DNA of 5,781 bases from Geodermatophilaceae bacterium. Lineage in GTDB: Bacteria; Actinomycetota; Actinomycetes; Mycobacteriales; Geodermatophilaceae. This document shows, piece by piece, positions 1-5,781 of the stretch. Below the pieces are notes generated by a model. It saw only the letters and a program-made list of their open reading frames with translations. It made no database searches and was not told where the DNA came from. Every line of letters begins with the position of its first letter. Within the stretch, counting starts at the first letter, position 1. The stretch is taken from NCBI GenBank assembly GCA_013814015.1, contig JACCQS010000166.1:1-5781 (forward strand). The letters are read 5' to 3'. Made by a program: the position numbers and the translations under genes.

Positions 1-1280
1 CGGGCGCGTTTGGCCGCTTTCCGGGCGCTGTGCAGCAGCTCGACGTTTCCGGAGGCGGTGGCTCGCTGCAGCCGGCGTGAGACCTTGCGATCGGCCCGCC
101 CGGCCAACTTCGGCAGCACGGTGACTGGCTTGTCCGCCTCGTCAGTCAGCGGAGGTTGGCTGACCCAGGCAGCGAGCGCGTCGAGAAGCGCGAGATATCG
201 CTGGCCGACCAACTCCGACTGCAGGCGCTTCCAGTGCTCGGTCTGCTCCTTGCCGAGTTCGGTGTCGATGCGAGCGCGGACCGGTCCCAGCACCATCTCC
301 GCGGGCAGTTCGTCGAGCAGCCCCTCCAGGCGCGCGCGCAGAACCTGACGGTCGCGGACCTCCCCGAGAAGACCGGCGTACCAGCGCAGTTCGGCTTCCA
401 AGTCAGCTGCCCCGTCCTCCTCGAAGAGTCGCTGGAAGGTTCGCAGGGTGCTGCGCAGCCGTCGGGCAGCGACGCGCGTCTTGTGGATCACCTCGGCCTG
501 ATCCCGCCGAAGGGCCAGGTCACCGGCCACCATGACCCGACGCTGCTCCGCCAGATAGGCCAGTACCGGTCCCGCCGCGCCCCCCACCGGCGTACCGGTC
601 GGCTCTTCGCCAGCGGCGGTGCCGAGCACGCGTGCCAGCTTGGACGCGGCGGCTGCCGGACGGGCACCGGCCCGGCGTAGCCGCTTGCCGATCGCCGCCA
701 GCAGTTGCTCGTTCCCGTGCCCGAGTTCGACCTCGACCTCACGCCAACTGATCGCGGTGGCAGCCTCCCCGCCGACCGAAGCGTGGACGTTGTCGTCGTC
801 GATCTCGGCCAGCAGGTTCTTGTCGGCATCGAGCAACCGATGCACGCTGCGTTCGGTGGTCACGACCGCCACCGGCTCCAGCGGGCGCCCCCGAGTGACG
901 CCCAGCAGCAACCGGGCGAGTTCGTCCGGGACGGACCCTCTCTGGCCGCCGCCCCCGCTGGGCGACCTGGCCCTGCCGCCCCTGCCGCCGCCCTTCTTGG
1001 CGACCCCGGCCCTGCCCTGATCGGGAAGTCTGATCTCCTCGCGCGCCGGCTTGTGCGGGACCTTCAACTGCCAGCCGGCATCGGTGCTGCCGGTACGCCG
1101 TCGCAGGGTCATCTCGGCCGCGAGCAGGTCGAGGTCGGCGGTATCGAAGTAATGGCTGCGCAGCTTCTCGGTGCGGGTCCGCACCGTCGCTCCCGGCGGA
1201 AGCAGTGCGGTCACGTCCGGTACGACGAAGTCGGCTTCGACGTCGAACTTGTCTTCGCGTTCGACCTGAGAGCCAATCAT
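1..1280 (-). CDS. CYTH-CHAD domain protein, C-terminal end cut by window edge
   Basis: Read on the minus strand from the ATG at 1280, the frame stays open for 426 codons and leaves the window at base 1. The N-terminal half is a CYTH (triphosphate tunnel) domain: the ExExK signature is EREDK at residues 7-11, followed by YFDT (44-47), LRRR (59-62), WQLKVP (70-75) and the acidic strand EVEVEL (181-186). CYTH domains bind triphosphate or polyphosphate with divalent metal. The second half is a CHAD helical domain, known to bind polyphosphate. Its two internal repeats start with similar helices containing H266 (IHKTRVAARRLR) and H417 (LLHSARKAAKRAR). Such fusions are usually about 500 residues, so roughly 70-80 are missing here. 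A Gly/Arg/Lys-rich stretch at residues 89-115 interrupts the CYTH fold. The likely role is cytoplasmic polyphosphate binding or metabolism; no specific reaction can be assigned. An in-frame ATG at 1382 would add 34 residues, but I prefer 1280 because ExExK normally lies within about ten residues of the start. Confidence 0.94.
   Translation of the reverse strand, partial: MIGSQVEREDKFDVEADFVVPDVTALLPPGATVRTRTEKLRSHYFDTADLDLLAAEMTLRRRTGSTDAGWQLKVPHKPAREEIRLPDQGRAGVAKKGGGRGGRARSPSGGGGQRGSVPDELARLLLGVTRGRPLEPVAVVTTERSVHRLLDADKNLLAEIDDDNVHASVGGEAATAISWREVEVELGHGNEQLLAAIGKRLRRAGARPAAAASKLARVLGTAAGEEPTGTPVGGAAGPVLAYLAEQRRVMVAGDLALRRDQAEVIHKTRVAARRLRSTLRTFQRLFEEDGAADLEAELRWYAGLLGEVRDRQVLRARLEGLLDELPAEMVLGPVRARIDTELGKEQTEHWKRLQSELVGQRYLALLDALAAWVSQPPLTDEADKPVTVLPKLAGRADRKVSRRLQRATASGNVELLHSARKAAKRA
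936..1016 (-). repeat. Gly/Arg/Lys-rich low-complexity segment inside the CYTH domain
   Basis: Residues 89-115 of the CYTH-CHAD protein are almost entirely Gly, Arg, Lys, Ala and Ser, including the runs KKGGGRGG and SGGGG. The DNA is made of short imperfect GGC/AGG repeats. The segment falls between the strand ending EEIRLP (81-86) and the helix PDELARLL (118-125), where most family members have only a short loop. It looks like a repeat-driven loop insertion that leaves the flanking fold intact. Confidence 0.6.
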
Positions 1281-1286
1281 TTCCTC
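1281..1286 (-). promoter_or_regulatory. Unusually close Shine-Dalgarno-like GAGGAA before the CYTH-CHAD start
   Basis: On the minus strand GAGGAA abuts the ATG at 1280, leaving at most one base between GAGGA and the start codon instead of the usual five to nine. It may be a poor ribosome site, or coincidence if translation starts at the ATG at 1382. The ATG at 1382 is preceded only by a weak GGGTAG and directly follows an in-frame TAG (1385-1383). Confidence 0.35.
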
Positions 1287-1319
1287 AGTTTGCCAGCCGG
1301 GCTCTGCTGCGCGGGACCT

Positions 1320-1336
1320 GCGCTCCCAACGAGCGC
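1320..1336. repeat. Short inverted repeat, GCGCTC / GAGCGC
   Basis: A perfect 6-bp inverted repeat with a five-base CCAAC loop lies 40 bases upstream of the CYTH-CHAD ATG. It could form a small hairpin in that gene's leader or be a protein site. In DNA this G/C-rich a 6-bp arm is weak evidence, so it is recorded for completeness. Confidence 0.3.
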
Positions 1337-1410
1337 GAGCCAACAGGCGTCGGTTTCCGATACCGCCGGTGACTCCGGACATCTACCCACGTCGCCGACG
1401 GGGGAGGAGG

Positions 1411-1428
1411 CTCCGTACCCGTACGGAG
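1411..1428. promoter_or_regulatory. Perfect palindrome CTCCGTAC-CC-GTACGGAG, candidate operator
   Basis: The eight bases CTCCGTAC (1411-1418) and their exact reverse complement GTACGGAG (1421-1428) flank a two-base CC. The site ends 47 bases before the regulator's ATG, where an operator or activator site would sit. A two-base spacer is too short for a good RNA hairpin loop, which favours a site bound by a dimeric protein. The binder could be an unlinked repressor. SARP-type winged helices usually bind direct repeats, so autoregulation by the adjacent regulator is less certain. Confidence 0.55.
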
Positions 1429-1463
1429 TGCAGTCGGCCACGACCGGAACCGCGACGCCTCCC

Positions 1464-1470
1464 AGGAGGA
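1464..1470 (+). promoter_or_regulatory. Shine-Dalgarno AGGAGGA that fixes the regulator start
   Basis: A near-perfect AGGAGGA lies five bases before the ATG at 1476. It decides the start of the regulator gene, whose frame is open as far upstream as 705 and could otherwise be called about 257 residues too long. The protein begins MKAATIEFGILGP, the expected opening strand of an AfsR/SARP winged-helix domain. Confidence 0.88.
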
Positions 1471-1475
1471 CGCGC

Positions 1476-4295
1476 ATGAAGGCTGCCACCATCGAGTTCG
1501 GCATCCTCGGTCCGATCGAGGTTGCGGTGGACGGTCGGGCGCTGACGTTGGCCGGCGCCAAGCTCCGCACGCTGCTCGCCGTGCTGCTGCTGGCCGAGGG
1601 CCACTCCAGAACCGGGCAGCAGTTGATCCTCGAACTCTGGGGCGAGGAGCCGCCGCCGACTGCCACTGCCGCGCTCCAGGTGTACCTGTCGGGTCTGCGC
1701 AAGCTCCTGGGCGATCGACTGAGACGGGTCGGCAGCGGGTACCTGCTCGAGACGAAGGACGCCGAAGTCGACGCGGCCCGCTTCGTCACGATGACCGCGG
1801 AAGCCAGAACCCAACTTCAGGTCCGACCGGCGGAGGCGGTGAACGGATTCACTGCCGCCCTGGCGCTCTGGCGCGGCGAACCCTTGTCGGACACGAGTGA
1901 TACACCGTCGGTTCTAGCGGCCCGAATCCAACTCGAGGAGCGGAGGCTGTCCGCCATCGAAGACCGGGCCAGGGCTCAGCTCGGCCTCGGACGGCACAAC
2001 GAGGTGGTGAATGAGCTGCTCGGCTTCGTCGCGGCAAATCCGACCCGAGAGCGCCTCGTCGGGCAGCTCATGATCGCCTTGTATCGCTGTGGCCGAGACA
2101 GTGACGCGACCAGGACCTACGCCGCCCTCGAGAATGCCCTGCGCACACATCTCGGAGTGCAGCCCTCGGCGGAGACATCGGCCCTGGCCGCGGCGATCAG
2201 GCGGCACGACCCCACGATCAGTGCGCCTTCCATGCTGCCCATCCCGGCGACCAGATTCGTCGGCCGCCGTCAGGAACTCGATCACTTGGAACTGCTGCTG
2301 GGCGCCAATCGACTGTTGACCCTGGTCGGGGCGGGAGGAAGCGGAAAGACCCGTCTCGCCCTGCAACTCTCCCGGGACATCGGGGCCGTACAGCATCCCG
2401 ACGGGGTCCACTTCGTCGAACTCGCCGGCCCCGTGGACGGTGGCTCCGTTCTCGCTCGGATCGCGAGCGCCATCGACCTGCGAGAACTCCCCGGGGAAGC
2501 CCTGCTGGACTCGGTTGTCGCCCGCCTGCGCAACGCCCGAGCGCTTCTGGTGCTGGACAACTGCGAGCACGTCGCGTCGGCCGTCCACGCCGTGGTCCCT
2601 GTGTTGCTGGCTCGCTGCAGCGCCGTGCGGATCCTGGCCACCAGCCGGGAGAGCCTGGGGGTCGAGGGCGAACATCTGGTGCCCGTGGGTGGTCTCTCGT
2701 TGCCGGCCGAGGGGGATCGGTATGAGATCGCCGTACGGGCCGACGCCGTACGGCTGCTCGGCGCGCGGGCCGCGGCCGCGCGCAGCGGGTTCCGGATCGA
2801 TGAGGCCACCATCGGCTCCGCGGTTGCCGTGTGCCGACGGTTGGACGGGCTACCGCTGGCCATCGAGCTCGCGGCAGCGCGGCTACGCGTGTTGTCACTG
2901 GGCGAGATCGAGCAGCGGCTGGACCGCCAACTGAGCCTGCTGTCCAACGTCTCACGAGCCGCCCCGGACCGGCACCGGACGATCCGGGCGACCATCGACT
3001 GGAGCTACGACCTGTTGGACCCCGAGGAACGGGTTCTGTTCGCCCGGCTCGGCGCCTTTGTGAACGGTTGCACCCTCGAGGCGGCTGAGTACGTGGGTCG
3101 CCACCAAGCGGCGGACCCTGAAGATGCCGGGGCAACGATCGTGGACACGCTGGCTCGCCTGGTGGACAGGTCCATGCTGGTTCCAGAACATTCGACAGAT
3201 TCGACCCGCTTCCGGATGCTGGAGACGATCCGTGAGTACGCCCATGAACGGCTGGTCAATTCCGCCGAGTCGGGCGCGGTCCAAGCCCGCCATGCTGCGT
3301 ACTGCCGCGCGCTGATCGAGTCCGCGCCGCAGTTCGGTGGGGACGATCACGCGCTCTGGATGCGGCGGTTCGGCATTGAGCTGGACAATTTCCGGGCTGC
3401 GATGGAATGGGCCGTCACCCAGGACCCGGTGCATGAGGACGCTCTGGCCATCGCGACGCCACTGTGGTGGTACTGGTGGGCCTCGGGTCAGATGCGAGAG
3501 GGCAAGCAATGGTTGCTGCGGATTCTCGACGCCTCGCAAGGATGCTTGCACCCATTGCGAGGGGCCGCGTTGCGCGCCGCAGCTGCCTTGGCCCGCAACA
3601 GCGGTGAGTTGACGCAGGCGCGGGCCTTGGGTGAGCGCGCCCTCGTCGCCCATCAGGAACTGGGGGACCCCAAGGGCTTGGCGATGGCTTGGAACAACCT
3701 GTGCATGACCGCGACCGGACAGCGCGACTTCGAAGCTGCGCTCGAGTACGTACAGCAGTCCGGCAAGCAGGCCGAGGCGATCGGTGACCCACGCGGTCTC
3801 GCCGTCGCTGCGAACAACGGCGCAATCGTGTTGCGCTGCATGGGGCGCTTGGACGAGGCGGCGTCCGGCTTCGAAGATGCACTCGATCGGTTCCGGTCCT
3901 TGGGCGACGTCCGAGGGGAGGCGGCCGCCGTCGGAAACATCGGTGTTGTGGCCCGGCGCCGAGGGAACTCGGAGATGGCTCGCCGGATGGCTCTGGACAG
4001 CCTGCGCCGCTATCACGAACTCGATCTCGAAGAAGGCGAACTGGACGCGCTAGAAGCGCTGGCCTGCCTCGACGTCGCGCAGGACCGTCCGGCGGCCGCG
4101 CTGCGCCTGTTGCTGCTCGCCGATCGGGAGCGGCGAGCCCTGGGGGCACCGATCTTCGTACCCGACGAGAGCGACGATCGTGACGCCGCGCTGCAGTCTG
4201 CGCGCAGCACCCTCGATCCGACGGCGCTGGCGGACATATCTGCCGCGGTCGGGAGCCTGGACCTCAGTGCCACCGTGAGAGCACTGCTTCTTTAG
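1476..4295 (+). CDS. AfsR/SARP-family transcriptional regulator (BTAD, NB-ARC, TPR-like)
   Basis: This 939-residue protein has the AfsR-like STAND architecture. Residues 1-95 form an OmpR-type winged-helix DNA-binding domain (FGILGPIEV; AALQVYLSGLRKLLGD; GSGYLLE). A bacterial transcriptional activation domain (BTAD) spans about 96-245, ending GVQPSAET. NB-ARC starts at FVGRRQEL (261-268), with Walker A GAGGSGKT (285-292, K291), Walker B LLVLDN (357-362, D361), an ATSR sensor segment and GLPLA (458-462). A winged-helix part follows (IDWSYDLLD near 509; MLETIREYAHERL at 581-593). The rest is helical and TPR-like, including WWYWW (664-668) and WNNLC near 739, and ends with a normal family tail. 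There is no C-terminal LuxR HTH. The family links nucleotide-driven switching to transcription activation, often of specialised metabolism or development. The ligand cannot be read from the sequence. No in-frame TTA codon is visible, so bldA control is not indicated. The lipoprotein gene starts 60 bases downstream. Confidence 0.93.
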   Translation: MKAATIEFGILGPIEVAVDGRALTLAGAKLRTLLAVLLLAEGHSRTGQQLILELWGEEPPPTATAALQVYLSGLRKLLGDRLRRVGSGYLLETKDAEVDAARFVTMTAEARTQLQVRPAEAVNGFTAALALWRGEPLSDTSDTPSVLAARIQLEERRLSAIEDRARAQLGLGRHNEVVNELLGFVAANPTRERLVGQLMIALYRCGRDSDATRTYAALENALRTHLGVQPSAETSALAAAIRRHDPTISAPSMLPIPATRFVGRRQELDHLELLLGANRLLTLVGAGGSGKTRLALQLSRDIGAVQHPDGVHFVELAGPVDGGSVLARIASAIDLRELPGEALLDSVVARLRNARALLVLDNCEHVASAVHAVVPVLLARCSAVRILATSRESLGVEGEHLVPVGGLSLPAEGDRYEIAVRADAVRLLGARAAAARSGFRIDEATIGSAVAVCRRLDGLPLAIELAAARLRVLSLGEIEQRLDRQLSLLSNVSRAAPDRHRTIRATIDWSYDLLDPEERVLFARLGAFVNGCTLEAAEYVGRHQAADPEDAGATIVDTLARLVDRSMLVPEHSTDSTRFRMLETIREYAHERLVNSAESGAVQARHAAYCRALIESAPQFGGDDHALWMRRFGIELDNFRAAMEWAVTQDPVHEDALAIATPLWWYWWASGQMREGKQWLLRILDASQGCLHPLRGAALRAAAALARNSGELTQARALGERALVAHQELGDPKGLAMAWNNLCMTATGQRDFEAALEYVQQSGKQAEAIGDPRGLAVAANNGAIVLRCMGRLDEAASGFEDALDRFRSLGDVRGEAAAVGNIGVVARRRGNSEMARRMALDSLRRYHELDLEEGELDALEALACLDVAQDRPAAALRLLLLADRERRALGAPIFVPDESDDRDAALQSARSTLDPTALADISAAVGSLDLSATVRALLL

Positions 4296-4304
4296 GTTTT
4301 CTTT

Positions 4305-4320
4305 GTTGGCCTGGCCCAAC
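4305..4320. repeat. Weak inverted repeat between regulator and lipoprotein genes
   Basis: GTTGG and CCAAC form a 5-bp stem around a six-base loop just after the regulator stop. The T-rich stretch (4297-4304) lies before the stem on the plus strand, not after it, so this is not a rho-independent terminator for the regulator. Transcription may well continue into the lipoprotein gene. Confidence 0.25.
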
Positions 4321-4355
4321 CTCGCAATCGGTACCCACCCGAGCGAGGAGCCACC

Positions 4356-5024
4356 ATGACCGTGACCCGGAACGACGTTTCCGCACCACGCCGCCAGCCG
4401 GCAGTCAAGCTGCGACGCCGAGCGTGGCAGGTGGCCGGAATCCTGATGGCGGTGATGCTCGCCCTCGGCGCGTGCGGCGGCTCCTCCGACGACGAATCCG
4501 GCAGCGCCGGCAACTCCGACGGCGCGGACAGCGCGACGATGACGTCCTCGAACGCCGATCCGACCCAAGATGCCGACGCGAGCACCGGGTCGGCCGCCTC
4601 CGGTGCTCCCACTGACACCGACTTCTGCTCCTTGGTCACCAAGGACGAGGCGGAGACCGCGGTCGGTGGCTCGGTCCAGGAGGGGACGTCTGTCGGCGAG
4701 ATGCAGGTCTTGGGCCTGGTCGGCAGCTGCGTCTACAACGGCACCGACTCGACCCTGGGCGCCACCACGGTCGTGAACATCATCATGCTCGGCACGACGG
4801 TTCCTCGATCACTCTTCGACACCGAAATCCTCGGCGACTTCGCCGACGGTGAGCAGATCTCGGGTCTCGGCGAGGTCGCCTTCGCCGCTCCCGGCCTGGT
4901 GGTCGTCTTCGACCAGGGGCTCGTCCTTACCCTGCAGATCCTGGCCGGACAGGTCCCCGCCGACACGACGGTCATCGTCGAGCTGCTGCGTACCGCCCTG
5001 GACCGCGCCGACGCCCTGAGATGA
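4356..5024 (+). CDS. Secreted lipoprotein of unknown function, possibly DUF3558-like
   Basis: The 222-residue product has a lipoprotein signal: basic residues at 18-22 (KLRRR), a hydrophobic segment (23-38) and the lipobox LGAC with Cys40 as the lipidation site. The mature N-terminus is a Ser/Asp/Gly/Thr-rich, probably disordered tether (41-89). A compact domain follows, starting DFCSLVTKDEAETAVGG. It contains two cysteines, C91 and C125 (GSCVYNG), likely paired in a disulfide outside the membrane. The C-x-LLT-x-DE opening followed by a C-x-Y strand resembles actinobacterial DUF3558-type lipoproteins; this is pattern memory, not a search result. The start is supported by GAGGAG (4345-4350), five bases upstream. 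The gene lies 60 bases after the regulator and 48 before the small protein, consistent with one operon. The Arg cluster is not a proper Tat motif, so Sec export is more likely. Its ligand or partner is unknown. Confidence 0.88.
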   Translation: MTVTRNDVSAPRRQPAVKLRRRAWQVAGILMAVMLALGACGGSSDDESGSAGNSDGADSATMTSSNADPTQDADASTGSAASGAPTDTDFCSLVTKDEAETAVGGSVQEGTSVGEMQVLGLVGSCVYNGTDSTLGATTVVNIIMLGTTVPRSLFDTEILGDFADGEQISGLGEVAFAAPGLVVVFDQGLVLTLQILAGQVPADTTVIVELLRTALDRADALR

Positions 5025-5072
5025 CCAGCCCCGGCCATCCGGACCAGACGACGCACACCTGAGGAGAGACGA

Positions 5073-5333
5073 ATGCCAGGCACCCGCTTCGACAGCAACT
5101 ACGACCGAGCCTTCGACCTACCAGCGGTCCTCGAGCATCCTGGGCCTCCCGACGGCAGCGACGTAGAACTCAACCCACAGCCGATCCCGCCCGGCCTGGA
5201 CGCCGACGTCGGGGAGCCGCTGACCTCGGCGGCTCCCGAGGCGCCCCGCATCAGTAACTCCTCGATCATCATCGTCGGGGGGACCGAGGGACCGATCCGG
5301 GTTCAAGCGGCGGAGGACTCCCTGGACGGCTGA
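5073..5333 (+). CDS. Small acidic proline-rich protein with LNPQPIPPG motif, unknown function
   Basis: I do not recognise this 86-residue protein as a named family. The start is backed by a strong GAGGAGA (5061-5067), five bases before the ATG, and by its place 48 bases after the lipoprotein gene. The composition is unusual: 15 Asp/Glu against 4 Arg and no Lys, 13 Pro, and no Cys or Trp. It has no signal peptide or membrane segment. A polar N-terminal part (1-30) is followed by the motif LNPQPIPPG (33-41) and a Pro/Ala/Glu linker. Near the C-terminus there is a short hydrophobic strand, SIIIVGGTEGPI (64-75). Most of it is probably disordered. NPQPxPP motifs recur, as I recall, in small uncharacterised bacterial proteins, but I cannot confirm this here. 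It could be a partner of the lipoprotein or regulator, or a precursor peptide; neither is shown. Absence of Cys argues against a lanthipeptide-type core. Confidence 0.7.
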   Translation: MPGTRFDSNYDRAFDLPAVLEHPGPPDGSDVELNPQPIPPGLDADVGEPLTSAAPEAPRISNSSIIIVGGTEGPIRVQAAEDSLDG

Positions 5334-5361
5334 CCGCCGCCGCCGACGTCGCCCCGCTCGA

Positions 5362-5367
5362 TAGGGT
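5362..5367 (+). promoter_or_regulatory. Possible -10 element TAGGGT upstream of the phospholipase D-like gene
   Basis: TAGGGT fits the actinobacterial TAnnnT pattern and would place a start of transcription about 20 bases before the ATG at 5394. No good -35 hexamer is visible at 16-19 bases upstream. If real, the phospholipase D-like gene is transcribed separately from the preceding operon. Confidence 0.35.
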
Positions 5368-5393
5368 CGGCGCCTGGCAAGGGTGGGAGTGGC

Positions 5394-5781
5394 ATGTCGA
5401 CCGTCGACTGGTTCCTCAGCGCATCCGAGCGGGGGAACGAGGCATCGAAACTGCCGCTGTGGTCCGACGGCAACCTCGTCGTGCCCCGAGTGCACGGCGC
5501 GGCCTACTTCGACCGGCTGGTCACCGCGGTGGAGGGTCTCGATGCCGGAGACCAGCTTTTCTTCACCGACTGGCGGGGCGACCCGGACGAGCGGCTGCGT
5601 CCTGAAGGTCCGACAGTGGCCGAACTGTTCTGCTCGGCGGCCAGTCGTGGCGTGATCGTCAAGGGGCTGATGTGGCGCTCGCACTCGGACAAGATGGGCT
5701 ACAGCGAGGAGGAGAGCCGCCATCTCGGAGACGAGGTCGAGGCCGCCGGCGGTGAGGTGCTGCTCGACCAGCGGGTACGCA
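5394..5781 (+). CDS. Phospholipase D-like family protein, N-terminal part only
   Basis: The first 129 residues are in the window and the frame is open at the right edge. The sequence resembles the start of actinobacterial phospholipase D-like proteins: DGNLVVPRVHGAAYFDRL (25-42), then FFTDWRGDPDERL (56-68), the strand GLMWRSHSDK (91-100), and a helix leading to VLLDQRVR at the edge. In this superfamily catalysis depends on two HxKxxxxD motifs. Neither has been reached, so activity cannot be judged, and the first would be expected shortly past the edge. There is no signal peptide, which points to a cytoplasmic protein. The ATG has GGGAG (5385-5389) four bases upstream. The gene follows the small protein by 60 bases, with a possible promoter in the gap, so membership of the same operon is uncertain. 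Substrate is unknown. Confidence 0.85.
   Translation, partial: MSTVDWFLSASERGNEASKLPLWSDGNLVVPRVHGAAYFDRLVTAVEGLDAGDQLFFTDWRGDPDERLRPEGPTVAELFCSAASRGVIVKGLMWRSHSDKMGYSEEESRHLGDEVEAAGGEVLLDQRVR

Larger units (their letters stand above)
1281..1475. other. Divergent intergenic region between CYTH-CHAD gene and regulator
   Basis: These 195 bases separate the two divergent starts and must hold the regulator promoter and probably the CYTH-CHAD promoter. I could not find a convincing -35/-10 pair on either strand. The visible structure is a small hairpin (1320-1336), a perfect 18-base inverted repeat (1411-1428) and the regulator's ribosome site (1464-1470). The reading frame of the regulator stays open through this region and back to 705. 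That is a high-GC artefact, because the segment lacks regulator homology and 705-1280 is antisense to the CYTH-CHAD gene. Confidence 0.7.

Noticed and set aside
2730..2753. Two copies of GCCGTACGG 15 bases apart, resembling the arms of the upstream palindrome
   Set aside because: They lie inside the regulator and encode an Ala-Val-Arg repeat within a conserved NB-ARC stretch; protein constraint and codon use explain them better than an operator.
2952..4016. 354-codon minus-strand open frame opposite the regulator
   Set aside because: The plus strand here encodes conserved NB-ARC and TPR-like sequence; the antisense translation shows no recognisable motif.
4297..4320. T-rich tract with a stem-loop after the regulator, as a possible terminator
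   Set aside because: The stem is only 5 bp and the T tract precedes it, the wrong order for a plus-strand intrinsic terminator; no minus-strand gene ends here.
4401..4440. Arginine cluster in the lipoprotein signal as a Tat export signal
   Set aside because: The RRR sequence lacks the SRRxFLK context, and the lipobox with a standard hydrophobic core is fully consistent with Sec export.
5334..5345. Four CCG repeats after the small protein stop
   Set aside because: Very short and common in DNA of this composition; no sign of a functional repeat array.
5118..5723. 201-codon minus-strand open frame across the small protein and phospholipase D-like genes
   Set aside because: It is a high-GC shadow frame with Arg/Pro/Gly-rich, domain-free translation, opposite two genes that have good ribosome sites.

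Overview
The window is from a high-GC Actinomycetota chromosome. The evidence is a strong G/C bias in third codon positions, purine-rich Shine-Dalgarno sites, a SARP/AfsR-type regulator with BTAD and NB-ARC domains, an actinobacterial-style lipoprotein and a CYTH-CHAD fusion. The genus cannot be fixed from the sequence. I see no tRNA, rRNA, CRISPR array, insertion sequence or prophage gene. The DNA looks like ordinary chromosome, with one less ordinary small operon.

Layout. On the minus strand, from 1280 off the left edge, lies a CYTH-CHAD protein (polyphosphate-associated family) that lacks only the end of its C-terminal domain. A 195-base divergent intergenic region (1281-1475) follows. It carries a perfect 8+8 bp inverted repeat (1411-1428) just upstream of the next gene. 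On the plus strand, 1476-4295 encodes a complete 939-residue regulator: winged-helix DNA-binding domain, BTAD, NB-ARC (STAND) ATPase, then a helical TPR-like region. Next are a 222-residue secreted lipoprotein (4356-5024) and an 86-residue acidic, proline-rich protein of unknown function (5073-5333). The first 129 residues of a phospholipase D-like protein (5394 onward) run off the right edge.

How they may work together. The regulator, lipoprotein and small protein are co-directional, separated by 60 and 48 bases, and each has a strong Shine-Dalgarno site, so they could be one transcript. A cytoplasmic STAND regulator next to an exported lipoprotein and a small acidic protein suggests a compact signalling or specialised-product module, perhaps controlled through the palindrome upstream of the regulator. 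That link is inference. The CYTH-CHAD gene diverges from this group, and the phospholipase D-like gene may have its own promoter; both are probably unrelated neighbours. The best candidate for something undescribed is the small protein with its LNPQPIPPG motif together with the operon it sits in.
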